From: Gemmataceae bacterium
GTDB lineage: Bacteria; Planctomycetota; Planctomycetia; Gemmatales; Gemmataceae
Assembly (NCBI GenBank): GCA_901538445.1
Contig: LR594584.1
Location: 186,001-250,000, forward strand
Direction of reading: 5' to 3'
DNA length: 64,000 bases
The notes below the pieces were generated by a model. That model ran no database searches, was not told where the DNA came from, and saw nothing but the letters and a program-made list of their open reading frames with translations. Both the position numbers and the translations under genes were made by a program. Each line of letters opens with the position of its first letter. Position 1 is the stretch's first letter. This document shows, in pieces, positions 30,951-38,822 of this stretch.

Positions 30951-31020
30951 GAGTTCGGAGGGCCGCACCGCCGGGCGGCGGGGACTGGCACAAGTGCCAC
31001 TCGGCCAAGGACTTGGTCAG

Positions 31021-31094
31021 TATGCCCGACAGGAGTTGAACCTGTAACCTTCGGCTCCGGAGGCCGACGCTCTATCCAGTTGAGCTACGGGCAC
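31021..31094 (-). tRNA. tRNA-Arg (anticodon CCG), probable attachment site
   Basis: The cloverleaf on the minus strand has the acceptor GTGCCCG/CGGGCAT, the D arm GCTC...GAGC, the anticodon stem TCGGC/GCCGA around CTCCGGA and the T arm ACAGG/CCTGT. The anticodon CCG reads CGG. Its 3' end faces the integrase 108 bases away, as expected when a phage integrates in a tRNA 3' end. No CCA is encoded. A promoter lies 63 bases upstream on the minus strand. Confidence 0.92.
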
Positions 31095-31156
31095 ATTCAC
31101 CGTTCAAAGCGGCAAAGTGGGTGTCCCCCGCTCGCCACTGTTTGAAGGTGTAGAGG

Positions 31157-31184
31157 ATTCTACTCGCTTCCGACGCGTTGACAA
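31157..31184 (-). promoter_or_regulatory. Promoter of tRNA-Arg
   Basis: Minus strand: TTGTCA (31184-31179) and TAGAAT (31162-31157), 16 bases apart. It faces the tRNA-Arg gene. The 31095-31370 gap otherwise contains the start region of the DUF2256 gene (TACAAT at 31326) and nothing else recognisable. Confidence 0.55.
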
Positions 31185-31325
31185 CCCACGCCTGGCGAGA
31201 ACCCGCGAGCCCATGGACCCGGCCGGTTCTCGTCGCAGCGGCGGAGCGTCGGGGTCGGCGACCGTTGCCGGTGTTTCGACAATCTTGGGCAACTCCGCCT
31301 CGGTTCGCGGCCGTCGCCATGCGGC

Positions 31326-31331
31326 TACAAT
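31326..31331 (+). promoter_or_regulatory. -10 box before the DUF2256 gene
   Basis: TACAAT, 39 bases before the GTG at 31371. A weak -35 (TTCGCG, 31304-31309) lies 16 bases upstream. Confidence 0.35.
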
Positions 31332-31370
31332 AGTGAAACGCGAGTACCCACCCGGTCGGCCGAGTGTCCC

Positions 31371-31559
31371 GTGACCCGCAAGAAAGAGAATCTCCCCTCC
31401 AAGACGTGTGCGACCTGCGGGCGGCCGTTCACCTGGCGAAAGAAATGGGAGCGGTGCTGGGACCAGGTGCGGCACTGCAGCGAGGCGTGCCGCACGGGTC
31501 GCGGGAACCAGCGTCTCCGGCCCGGCAACGGTGAGGTTGCCGAGCAACGCGCACCTTGA
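31371..31559 (+). CDS. DUF2256 zinc-binding protein, 62 aa
   Basis: Residues 5-45 read LPSKTCATCGRPFTWRKKW, then WDQVRHCSEACRTG. This is the DUF2256 signature (K.CpvCgRPF.WRKKW...W..v.YCS..C). The four cysteines (CATC and HCSEAC) form one zinc site. The function is unknown; family members often sit near photolyase or cryptochrome genes, but no such gene is visible here. The GTG at 31371 is the start; there is no strong Shine-Dalgarno sequence. The gene converges on the PQQ-repeat gene, with a hairpin between. Confidence 0.9.
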   Translation: MTRKKENLPSKTCATCGRPFTWRKKWERCWDQVRHCSEACRTGRGNQRLRPGNGEVAEQRAP

Positions 31560-31572
31560 TGCACCAAGGTGC
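31551..31572. terminator. Bidirectional hairpin between convergent genes
   Basis: GCACCTTG, six-base loop, CAAGGTGC. It overlaps the stop of the DUF2256 gene and lies before the 3' end of the PQQ-repeat gene. Confidence 0.5.
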
Positions 31573-31631
31573 CTCACGAACCAAGAGCCTGGCGGGGACC
31601 GAGAAGTTCGGCGCGCGGCGAACCGCTCGCC

Positions 31632-33017
31632 TCACTTCGCCAGCGAGAAGCACGCCAGTTCCTTGTCGTTGCGGACGAAGACGCACTTGTCGGCAAACGC
31701 CGGGTGCATCCACACCACCTTGCGGCCGTTGCCGGCCATCACGTTCGTCGGGTCGATCAGGTGCGCCCGGCTCAGCTCCTCGTACCCCTTCGGGCTCAGC
31801 TTCGCGACGATCAGGTCGCCCTGCTCGTTGAACAGGAAGTACCGGTCCTCGTGCTTGACCAGGAAGGCGTTGCTCCAGCGCTCGGTGGTGGCGGGCTCGT
31901 CGTCGGCCGCGACCTTGGCGGGTGTGAGCGCGCCGCGGGTCGCCTTCATCGTCTCCCACACGCGCTCGCCGGTCGCCGTCTTGATGCACCGCAACTGCCC
32001 GTAGCTGCACACGCCGTAGGTGTGGTCGCCGTCGACCACCGGCGTCGGCATGATCGAGCTGAGGTCCGTCGTCTGGGTCGGCATCTCGCCGCGCGCTTTG
32101 CTCTTCCACACCACCGTCGCGTTGTCGGCGGTCACCTTGAGCAGCATCGACCCGTTGTAGAACGACGTTACGAAAAGTTGGTCGTCGCCGACCTTCCGCG
32201 GCATCGGGGCCGTAAGGGCGTACTTCGCCTCGAAGTCGGCCCGCCAGATCCGCTTGCCGGTGTCCGGCTCCAGGCCGAGCACGGCCTTGGTGTGCCAGAC
32301 GATGAGCTGCCGCTTGCCGCCGAACTCGTAGATCACCGGCGGGCAGTACCCGAAGTCGCCGGCGCAACTCTCCGCCGCCCACAACTGCTTGCCGGTTTTC
32401 TTGTCGAACGCCACGACGAGCCGGCCCTCGGTGCCGCCAACTAGGCAGATGAGGTTGTCGCCGTCAACGAGCGGGTGCGCCGCGAACCCCCACACCGGCA
32501 ACGCCGCGTCGTAGTCCTGGATGAAGTTCTTCGACCACACGGGCTTGCCGGTGGCGACGTCGAGGCAGACGAGGTGCCCCATCGCCCCGAGGCTGTAGAC
32601 GAGGTCGCCGTCGACGGCCGGTGTGCAGCGCGGACCGGCGGCGTAACTGATCGTGTACTCGACCGGGTACTCGTGCTTCCACAGTTCCTTGCCGGTCTTC
32701 TCGTCGAGGCACAGCACCCGCTCATTGGCGGGAACGCGCACGTTCTTGGCGAACCCGCTATCGGGGAGCTTCGCGCCGGCGGCCGGGACGAGGTCGGTGA
32801 CGAACACCTTCCCCTGCGCGACGGCCGGCCCGGAGTACCCGACGCCGACCGGAACGCGCCACAGCGCCTTCGGCCCGCCGGCCGGGAGCGTCTCGACCAC
32901 CCCCGTCTCGCGCCACACGCCGTCGCGCTTCGGGCCGAGCCACTGCGGCCAGTCGTCGGCGGTAGCGGTGAGTGCGAGGGCGAGCGCGAGGCCGGCGGAC
33001 AAGGCGTAACTGTGCAT
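31632..33017 (-). CDS. Exported PQQ-repeat beta-propeller protein, 461 aa
   Basis: The N-terminus is a signal peptide (MHSYALSAGLALALALTATA), followed by the planctomycete-type opening DDWPQWLGPKRDGVW. The rest has propeller blades with the PQQ motif 'D..TGK.lW' (DEKTGKELWKHEYP, DVATGKPVWSKNF, DKKTGKQLWAAES, EPDTGKRIWRADF, KTATGERVWETMKA). No PQQ-binding or dehydrogenase active-site residues stand out, so it is probably a binding or scaffold propeller in the periplasm. It has no operon partner: it converges with the DUF2256 gene and diverges from ffh. Confidence 0.85.
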   Translation of the reverse strand: MHSYALSAGLALALALTATADDWPQWLGPKRDGVWRETGVVETLPAGGPKALWRVPVGVGYSGPAVAQGKVFVTDLVPAAGAKLPDSGFAKNVRVPANERVLCLDEKTGKELWKHEYPVEYTISYAAGPRCTPAVDGDLVYSLGAMGHLVCLDVATGKPVWSKNFIQDYDAALPVWGFAAHPLVDGDNLICLVGGTEGRLVVAFDKKTGKQLWAAESCAGDFGYCPPVIYEFGGKRQLIVWHTKAVLGLEPDTGKRIWRADFEAKYALTAPMPRKVGDDQLFVTSFYNGSMLLKVTADNATVVWKSKARGEMPTQTTDLSSIMPTPVVDGDHTYGVCSYGQLRCIKTATGERVWETMKATRGALTPAKVAADDEPATTERWSNAFLVKHEDRYFLFNEQGDLIVAKLSPKGYEELSRAHLIDPTNVMAGNGRKVVWMHPAFADKCVFVRNDKELACFSLAK

Positions 33018-33029
33018 GTTGAGGCTCCC

Positions 33030-33057
33030 AAGCCGTCCCGTCGCGACGGGACGGCTT
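33030..33057. repeat. 28-base perfect palindrome with CGTCGCGACG core
   Basis: AAGCCGTCCCGTCG and its complement meet at the centre. The core CCCGTCGCGACGGG is shared with the palindrome at 42242. It lies 13 bases before the PQQ gene start, between two divergent genes. Confidence 0.6.
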
Positions 33058-33096
33058 TGTATTCATACCGGCGAGACCGGCCTGGCTTTCGGTCCG

Positions 33097-33125
33097 TTGA
33101 AGGGGCACCGGCGTTGTCTTAAAGT
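33097..33125 (+). promoter_or_regulatory. Promoter of ffh
   Basis: TTGAAG (33097-33102) and TAAAGT (33120-33125) are 17 bases apart, 52 bases before the ATG at 33178. Confidence 0.55.
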
Positions 33126-33177
33126 AACGTAACGGTTGGCGTGCCGCACGCGCCCACTCCCGAGCGAGACGCGAGAC

Positions 33178-34623
33178 ATGTTCGAAGGCATCACCCGCGG
33201 GCTGAGCGACGCGTTCAAGAAGCTCAAGGGCCGCGGCCGGCTCACCCCCGAGAACGTCAAGGAGGGCCTCCGCGAGGTCCGCCGCGCGTTCCTCGAGGCC
33301 GACGTCAACTTCAACGTCCTCAACGACTTCATCGCCCGCGTCGAGGCCAAGTCGCTCGGGCAGGACGTGCTCGCTCGCGTCGATCCGTCGGAGCAGATCG
33401 TCAAGATTGTGTACGAGGAGCTGTGCCAGCTCATGGGGCCGGTGGACCCCAAGATCCCGCAGCGGGCCGACCGGCCGGCGGTCATCATGCTGTGCGGGCT
33501 CCAGGGGTCGGGCAAGACGACGACCGCCGCGAAGCTCGCGGTCACGCTCCAGGCCAAGGGCCGCAAGCCGCTCCTCGCGGCCGCCGACCTGCAGCGCCCG
33601 GGTGCCGTCGAGCAGCTCCAGACGCTCGGCGAGCAGATCGGCGTGCCGGTCTACAGCGAGAAGACGTACCCGGTGGACGTGTGCCGCAACGCCGTCGCGC
33701 AGGCGAAGCGGACGCTGTGCGACATCGTCATCCTCGACACCGCCGGCCGGCTCCAGATCGACACGGAGCTGATGGACGAGCTGAAGCGGATCGACAAGCT
33801 CGTGAAGCCCGACGAGTGCTACCTCGTCGTGGACGCGATGATCGGCCAGGAGGCCGCGAACGTCGCCAAGGCGTTCAACGACGCGCTCGAACTCAACGCC
33901 TGCATCCTCACGAAGCTCGACGGCGACGCCCGCGGCGGTGCCGCCCTGTCGATCAAGGGCGTGACCGGGGTGCCGATCAAGTTCGTCGGCGTCGGAGAGA
34001 AGGTCGACAAGCTCGAGGACTTCGTCCCCGAGCGCATGGCCGGCCGCATCCTCGGCCAGGGCGACCTGATGGGGATCGTCGAAAAGATCGCGACGATCCA
34101 GAAGGACATCTCCGAAGAGGAGATGAAGAAGCAGCAGGAGGCGATGACCAAGGGGAACTTCACGCTGGAGATGTTCCGCGAGCAGTTCAAGATGATCGCG
34201 AAGATGGGCATGAAGGACATGATCTCGAAGATGCCCGGGATGTCCGACATGATCCCCGAGGGCGAGGACCCCGAGCAGGCGCTCAAGCGGGTGCAGGGGA
34301 TGATCGACTCGATGACGAAGCAGGAGAAGGCCGACCCGGACATGATCGACACGCCGCGCCGCCGCCGGATCGCCCGCGGGGCCGGCGTCGAGCCGCACGA
34401 GGTGAACCAGTTCCTCAAGCAGTTCGACCAGGTCCGCGGACTGATGAAGCAGATGGCACAGATGTCGATGTGGCAGCGGCTCAAGATGGTGACAGGTTTA
34501 GGCAAGGCCGGCGCGTTCATGCCGGGCGGGATGGACCAGTTCAAGACCAAGGGCGACACCGGCCACCGCAAGACCGCCAAGGAGCGCGCCGAGGAGCGGA
34601 AGAAGAAAAAGAAGAAGCGGTGA
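33178..34623 (+). CDS. ffh: Signal recognition particle GTPase
   Basis: The 481-residue protein has the full SRP54/Ffh layout. The N domain begins MFEGITRGLSDAFKKL. The G domain has the P-loop GLQGSGKTTT, the DLQRPGA motif, DTAGRLQ, TKLDGDARGG and the closing GVGEKVDKLEDF. The M domain is Met-rich (FREQFKMIAKMGMKDM, MPGMSDMI), binds signal sequences and SRP RNA, and ends in a Lys-rich tail. It targets nascent membrane proteins to FtsY. The ATG at 33178 opens the conserved MFEG; an earlier in-frame ATG would add 14 unrelated residues. Single gene with its own promoter. Confidence 0.97.
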   Translation: MFEGITRGLSDAFKKLKGRGRLTPENVKEGLREVRRAFLEADVNFNVLNDFIARVEAKSLGQDVLARVDPSEQIVKIVYEELCQLMGPVDPKIPQRADRPAVIMLCGLQGSGKTTTAAKLAVTLQAKGRKPLLAAADLQRPGAVEQLQTLGEQIGVPVYSEKTYPVDVCRNAVAQAKRTLCDIVILDTAGRLQIDTELMDELKRIDKLVKPDECYLVVDAMIGQEAANVAKAFNDALELNACILTKLDGDARGGAALSIKGVTGVPIKFVGVGEKVDKLEDFVPERMAGRILGQGDLMGIVEKIATIQKDISEEEMKKQQEAMTKGNFTLEMFREQFKMIAKMGMKDMISKMPGMSDMIPEGEDPEQALKRVQGMIDSMTKQEKADPDMIDTPRRRRIARGAGVEPHEVNQFLKQFDQVRGLMKQMAQMSMWQRLKMVTGLGKAGAFMPGGMDQFKTKGDTGHRKTAKERAEERKKKKKKR

Positions 34624-34646
34624 CCCAACCGCGGTCTGTAGGGCCC

Positions 34647-34693
34647 CGCTCCCAGCTCTCCGACCCAGGACGGTGCCCTGGGCTAAGGGAGCG
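34647..34693 (+). terminator. Compound hairpin after ffh
   Basis: Outer arms CGCTCCC/GGGAGCG enclose inner arms CCCAGG/CCTGGG. It starts 24 bases after the ffh stop. No T tract follows; it may be a dispersed repeat acting as terminator. Confidence 0.45.
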
Positions 34694-34763
34694 CGGACCT
34701 CCAGGCCGCAAAGCAATTCGCCCGCTTTCTTGCACCCCGCAGCACGACTTCCGCCCACAAATC

Positions 34764-34772
34764 TGATACGAT
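34764..34772 (+). promoter_or_regulatory. Extended -10 box before mcrB
   Basis: TGATACGAT (TACGAT at 34767-34772) is an extended -10 element, 35 bases before the ATG at 34808. No clear -35 is at 17 bases. Confidence 0.4.
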
Positions 34773-34807
34773 CCACCCGGTCGCTCCGTCCCGAACGGCA
34801 CCGGTCG

Positions 34808-37402
34808 ATGGCGAAGGACTTCCCGCACCGCCGCTCGCTCCCGCTGGCCCCACTACTCGCGCAGTACCGGGCCGCCCCTGACCTGCGCGCCGAGTCTGTC
34901 GCCCCGCAACTCGCCGACCACGACGCCCTCACCGACGACGCCCTCGCCGACGCGCTCAACCGGGTCGCGGCAAGCGCCGTTCCGGTCGCGTTTCACCCCG
35001 GCACCGTCGGCCGCGAGGTGCGGTTCCTGCGGCACGCACTCGCGCACGTCTTCCGCGGGTGCGACCCGCTCGCGGAGCGGCTCGGCCGGTGCGTCACCCC
35101 CGGGGAGGCGTACCACGTTCCCGGGCTGGGGCCGGGCTTCTGGGCCGCCGTCGTGCGGGCCGGTGGGTTGGCCCCGCTGTGGTGCCCGGCGGTGGAGCGC
35201 GGCCTGCGGGCGCTCGGCCTGTTCCCCGAGAACCTCCACAGCTACGCTGAGCGGTTCGCCGCAACGGTCGCCGGCTACGAGCGGGTGCGCGAGGCTGCCG
35301 AGGACCTCACGTCGCCGCAGGTGTCCGACTTCCTGGAGCGGGTCTCGCGTACGAACGGCCGCGAGTTGCCCCCCGCCGCGACCAACCCCGCGGCACTCGC
35401 GTGGAGCGCCGGACAAGACGCGATCCAACAGGCGGTTCGCGAGGTGCGCGTGCGGCACCCGCTCAAGAAGCGGCCCCGCGAAGCGCCGGCGGCCGTTACC
35501 GAAGCGGTCTCGCGGTTCGTGGCCGAGTCGAGCGCCGGCAACCACGAGCTGGCGTTCGAGGCGTTCCGCTCCGCGTACCCCGATCTCAGTTGGGAGGCCG
35601 CCCTCCCGATTCTCGACGATGCGTACTCCCCCGCCCTGCCCCTCACCGAGCGGGCGAAACTGTGGTGCGAGGTCGCGGCCGTGCTGCGCGACACGTTCCG
35701 CGTCCACCCGCTCGAACTCGCCGACGTGGTCGCCGCCGCCGGGCAAGTGCCCTTCGAGCCGGAGCCATCCGGATTCCGCGGGTTCTGCACTGACACGTTC
35801 CGGTTCCTCGGCGACCTCGGCGGCGCGAACACCCGCGAGTGGATGGCCGCGAACCGCGATCGCTACCAGTTCGCGCTCCGCGAGCCGCTCGTCGAACTGT
35901 GCGAGGCGGTCGCCGAGCGGTACGTGCGGCCGGTGCTGAACCGCGACCACGGGTGGGACCTGGAGTGCGACGCCCGCACCGGCCGCGCGCTCACGAGCAT
36001 CTGCAAGAACGACTTTGGCCGCGGGTCGCCGTACCAGTCCGTTCAGTGGGTCACGTTCTACCGCCGGAGCCGCGCGAACAAGCGTGCCGACGCGCAGTTC
36101 TTCGTGCGGGTCGCGGCCGACGGGGTGCGGTACGGGTTCCACCTGGGCCGCACCGCCCGCGACGCCGGCGGGCAGTTCCGCAAGGCGGTGCAGGAGAACG
36201 GCGAGGCGGTGTTCCGCGCCCTCGCCCCCGGGCAGTTGATGGAGGGGTGCCGGTTCTGGGCCGGCGACGACCTCTCGCAGGAGGTGGCCGTGCGAACCCC
36301 GGCCGACCTGCGAATGTGGGCGACGCACAAGACGGTCGCCGCCGGCGTTCACCGTGTACCCGCGGACCCCGCGCTGCGGGGCGACGACCTCCCCGGTGAG
36401 GTGCTCCTGACGTTTGACCGACTCTTGCCACTGTTCGCGTGCGCCGCCGAGGCCGACCCGCTCGCCCTCCTCCGGCACCGCGCCGGCGCGCCCGACGCCC
36501 CGGCCGCCTACGACCCGGCCGCGTTCCACCGCGAGACGTTCCTGTCAGACGTGTGGCTCGACCGCGTCCTCGGCCTGCTCCGCCTCAAGAAGCAGCTCGT
36601 CCTCCAGGGCGTGCCGGGCACGGGGAAGACGCACGTCGCCCGGTGCCTCGCGCGGCTCCTCACGCACGACCGGCCGGGGTGCGTGAGGCTCGTGCAGTTC
36701 CACCCGGCGTACAGCTACGAGGAGTTCGTCGAGGGCATCCGCGTCCGCAGCGCCGAGGCCGACGGCCGCTCCGAGGTGACGTACCCGGTGGAGGACGGCG
36801 TGCTGGCCGAGTTCGCCGCCCAGGCCGCCGCGCGCCCGAGCGAGCCGCACGTCCTCGTCGTGGACGAGTTGAACCGCGGGAACCTGCCCCGCATCTTCGG
36901 CGAGCTGCTGTTCTTGTTGGAGTACCGCGACCAGGCGCTCACGCTGCCGTACTCGAAGCGGGCGTTCCGGCTCCCGGAGAACCTGTTCCTGCTCGCGACT
37001 ATGAACCCGCTCGACCGTTCGGCGGTGGCGCTCGACCAGGCGCTCCGCCGCCGGTTCTCGTTCGTGGACATGCCGGCCGACCCGGCGCTGCTCGCGCGCT
37101 GGTACGCGGAGCACCCGCCGGCCGACCCGGACGAGACGTTCGGCCCGCGGGCCGTGCGGCTGTTCGAGGAACTCAACGACCGGCTCGCACGCGACCTCGG
37201 CCCCGGGCGGCACGTCGGGCACAGCTTCTTCATGGTGCCGGACCTGACCCGGGAGAAGCTGAGCGCCGTGTGGGACCACCACGTCCGCCCGCTGCTCCTC
37301 GACTACCTCGGGGGCCGCGAGGACCGGCTCAAGGACTACGCGCCCGAGCGCCTGCTCGGCGACCGCCCGGCCCGCCGCGCCCGGCCCGTGACTCACACGT
37401 GA
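34808..37402 (+). CDS. mcrB: McrB-like AAA+ GTPase with DUF2461-like middle domain
   Basis: The 864-residue protein has a 300-residue N-terminal region without recognised motifs. A DUF2461-like domain follows (about 317-460: FCTDTFRFLGDLGG, EWMAANRDRYQFALREPLVE). The C-terminal third is McrB-type AAA+: Walker A LQGVPGTGKTHVA near residue 600, Walker B with the McrB signature VVDELNRGNLPRIFGELLFL, and MNPLDRS in place of the usual MNTADRS. McrB forms rings that move DNA with GTP and drive the McrC nuclease, giving modification-dependent restriction. Here the sensing part is replaced by unknown domains. mcrC lies 3 kb downstream in the same direction, with two membrane-protein genes between, so all four are probably one defence operon. 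Confidence 0.85.
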   Translation: MAKDFPHRRSLPLAPLLAQYRAAPDLRAESVAPQLADHDALTDDALADALNRVAASAVPVAFHPGTVGREVRFLRHALAHVFRGCDPLAERLGRCVTPGEAYHVPGLGPGFWAAVVRAGGLAPLWCPAVERGLRALGLFPENLHSYAERFAATVAGYERVREAAEDLTSPQVSDFLERVSRTNGRELPPAATNPAALAWSAGQDAIQQAVREVRVRHPLKKRPREAPAAVTEAVSRFVAESSAGNHELAFEAFRSAYPDLSWEAALPILDDAYSPALPLTERAKLWCEVAAVLRDTFRVHPLELADVVAAAGQVPFEPEPSGFRGFCTDTFRFLGDLGGANTREWMAANRDRYQFALREPLVELCEAVAERYVRPVLNRDHGWDLECDARTGRALTSICKNDFGRGSPYQSVQWVTFYRRSRANKRADAQFFVRVAADGVRYGFHLGRTARDAGGQFRKAVQENGEAVFRALAPGQLMEGCRFWAGDDLSQEVAVRTPADLRMWATHKTVAAGVHRVPADPALRGDDLPGEVLLTFDRLLPLFACAAEADPLALLRHRAGAPDAPAAYDPAAFHRETFLSDVWLDRVLGLLRLKKQLVLQGVPGTGKTHVARCLARLLTHDRPGCVRLVQFHPAYSYEEFVEGIRVRSAEADGRSEVTYPVEDGVLAEFAAQAAARPSEPHVLVVDELNRGNLPRIFGELLFLLEYRDQALTLPYSKRAFRLPENLFLLATMNPLDRSAVALDQALRRRFSFVDMPADPALLARWYAEHPPADPDETFGPRAVRLFEELNDRLARDLGPGRHVGHSFFMVPDLTREKLSAVWDHHVRPLLLDYLGGREDRLKDYAPERLLGDRPARRARPVTHT

Positions 37403-37414
37403 GGATCGCCCGAA

Positions 37415-38752
37415 ATGCGAGACAAGAAGGTACTGATCTGCGTGCTCGCCGTCGCCGTGGGGGTGTTCGGGAGCATCGGGTGGATCGTGGCCGAGCGCGA
37501 GTGGGAGCGCCGCACCGGCGAGCGCGACCTCGCCGCCGCGGTCGCCGAGCGGGACGCCGCCGACCCGAACTGGAGGTGGGACAAGCTCCCCGCCGCCCGC
37601 CCGGCGCTGCCGCCCGACAAGAATGGCACCCAACTGGCCAAGGACGTTCTGGCCGACCTGCCCGGCGACTGGAGCGAGGAGCCCGCGCAGAAGCAGGTGC
37701 TCAAGGAGGTCGCCGCACTGCCGCCCAACGCCGCGCCCCCGGAGCGGACCCTTGAGGCCGTGCGGCGTCTGGTGACGCAGGCCGGGCCGTCGGTCGCTGT
37801 CGCCCGGAAGTTCAAGGACCGCCCGACCGGGGCCCGCGACCCCGCGACTTTCCCCAAGCCGCCCGCGGCGGACGGGACCGATGTCCGCGACACCGCACTC
37901 ACCATCCTCCAGCTCGACTCGCTCCTCTCCGACGACCGAGGTGAGCCGGACCGCGTGGCGGCGAACGTCCTGGCGGCTCTCAACGTGTCACGGTCGATCG
38001 GGGCAGACCCGTTCTTCCAGTACCAGCTACTGCGGGGCCGCCTCCGGGGGGTCGCGACGGCGCAACTCGAACGCGCCCTGGCCGTGAGCCACCTCGGGAA
38101 CAGCCTCGACCAGCTCCAGGTCGCGTGGGCGGCCGACGCCGAGGAGCCGCTGCTACGGTACGCGATCGTCGGCGAGCGGGCCTACTACTCTGACCTCACC
38201 GACCGGCTCGTGAAGGGCGAGCCCGTCCTCGACGAGGCGAAGCAGGCCGGCGCGGAGGAGTCCGCGGCGCGGCTCGCGTCGTGGCGGCAGCGGTCTGCGG
38301 TACCCGGCGACCACGCGACGTTCCTCAACTGGATGGGCAAGGCCGCGGAGGCCGCCCGGCTCCCGGCCGAGCAACAGCCCGCCGCGTTCAAGGGATTACC
38401 GGAGGTGCCGCAGACGCGCGACTTCGCGCTCTCGCACCCGCGGGCCGCGGCGGTGCTGGCGCGAGCCCCGAAGTTCTGGGAGAGTACCGCACTGATGCGG
38501 TGCGCGGCGACGGGGATCGCGTGCGAGCGGTTCCGCCTCGCCCGGGGGCAGTGGCCGGACGCCCTCGCGGCCCTGTGCCCCGAGTTCCTGCCGAGCGTGC
38601 CGCTGGACCCGTTCGACGGACAGCCGCTGAAGTACACGAAGCGGCCCGACGGCGTCACCATCCACGCGGCCGGCCCGTCGGGCGACATCGCGTTCCGCCT
38701 GTGGAACCCCGATGCGCGGCCCAAGCCAGCCAGGAGCACGCCCGCACCGTGA
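37415..38752 (+). CDS. Membrane-anchored protein A of the mcrBC operon, 445 aa
   Basis: One membrane segment (VLICVLAVAVGVFGSIGWIV) follows a short basic start, so the rest faces outside. The outer part is mostly helical (AERDAADPNWRWDKLP near the start, a run of Ala/Leu-rich helices in the middle) and ends CERFRLARGQWPDALAALCP then PLDPFDGQPLKYTKRPDG. The same ending occurs in protein B (CERFRLTHARWPGVLAELCP, PIDPFSGQPIRYTKCLDG), so A and B are paralogues. Similar C-termini occur in large planctomycete protein families of unknown role. It starts 13 bases after mcrB. Whether it belongs functionally to McrBC is inferred from the operon. Confidence 0.7.
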   Translation: MRDKKVLICVLAVAVGVFGSIGWIVAEREWERRTGERDLAAAVAERDAADPNWRWDKLPAARPALPPDKNGTQLAKDVLADLPGDWSEEPAQKQVLKEVAALPPNAAPPERTLEAVRRLVTQAGPSVAVARKFKDRPTGARDPATFPKPPAADGTDVRDTALTILQLDSLLSDDRGEPDRVAANVLAALNVSRSIGADPFFQYQLLRGRLRGVATAQLERALAVSHLGNSLDQLQVAWAADAEEPLLRYAIVGERAYYSDLTDRLVKGEPVLDEAKQAGAEESAARLASWRQRSAVPGDHATFLNWMGKAAEAARLPAEQQPAAFKGLPEVPQTRDFALSHPRAAAVLARAPKFWESTALMRCAATGIACERFRLARGQWPDALAALCPEFLPSVPLDPFDGQPLKYTKRPDGVTIHAAGPSGDIAFRLWNPDARPKPARSTPAP

Positions 38753-38822
38753 TCCCGGCGCGGACGGAACGACCTGCCACGGACGAGGGAGCCATGCGGA
38801 TCTGGAAGTCACGGCACGGTGG

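Larger units (their letters stand above)
1..31020. mobile_element. Prophage, right-hand part (left end outside window)
   Basis: A terminase end, capsid genes, tail genes, a lysis-like block and a tyrosine integrase follow one another without any recognisable host housekeeping gene. The integrase is the last gene, and the 3' end of a tRNA-Arg(CCG) gene on the minus strand faces it across about 108 bases. This is the classic layout for integration into a tRNA 3' end, so I place the right boundary at about 31021. The left attachment copy is not in the window, so the boundary is inferred. Portal and tail synteny is unusual: the portal lies after tail genes. Confidence 0.8.
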
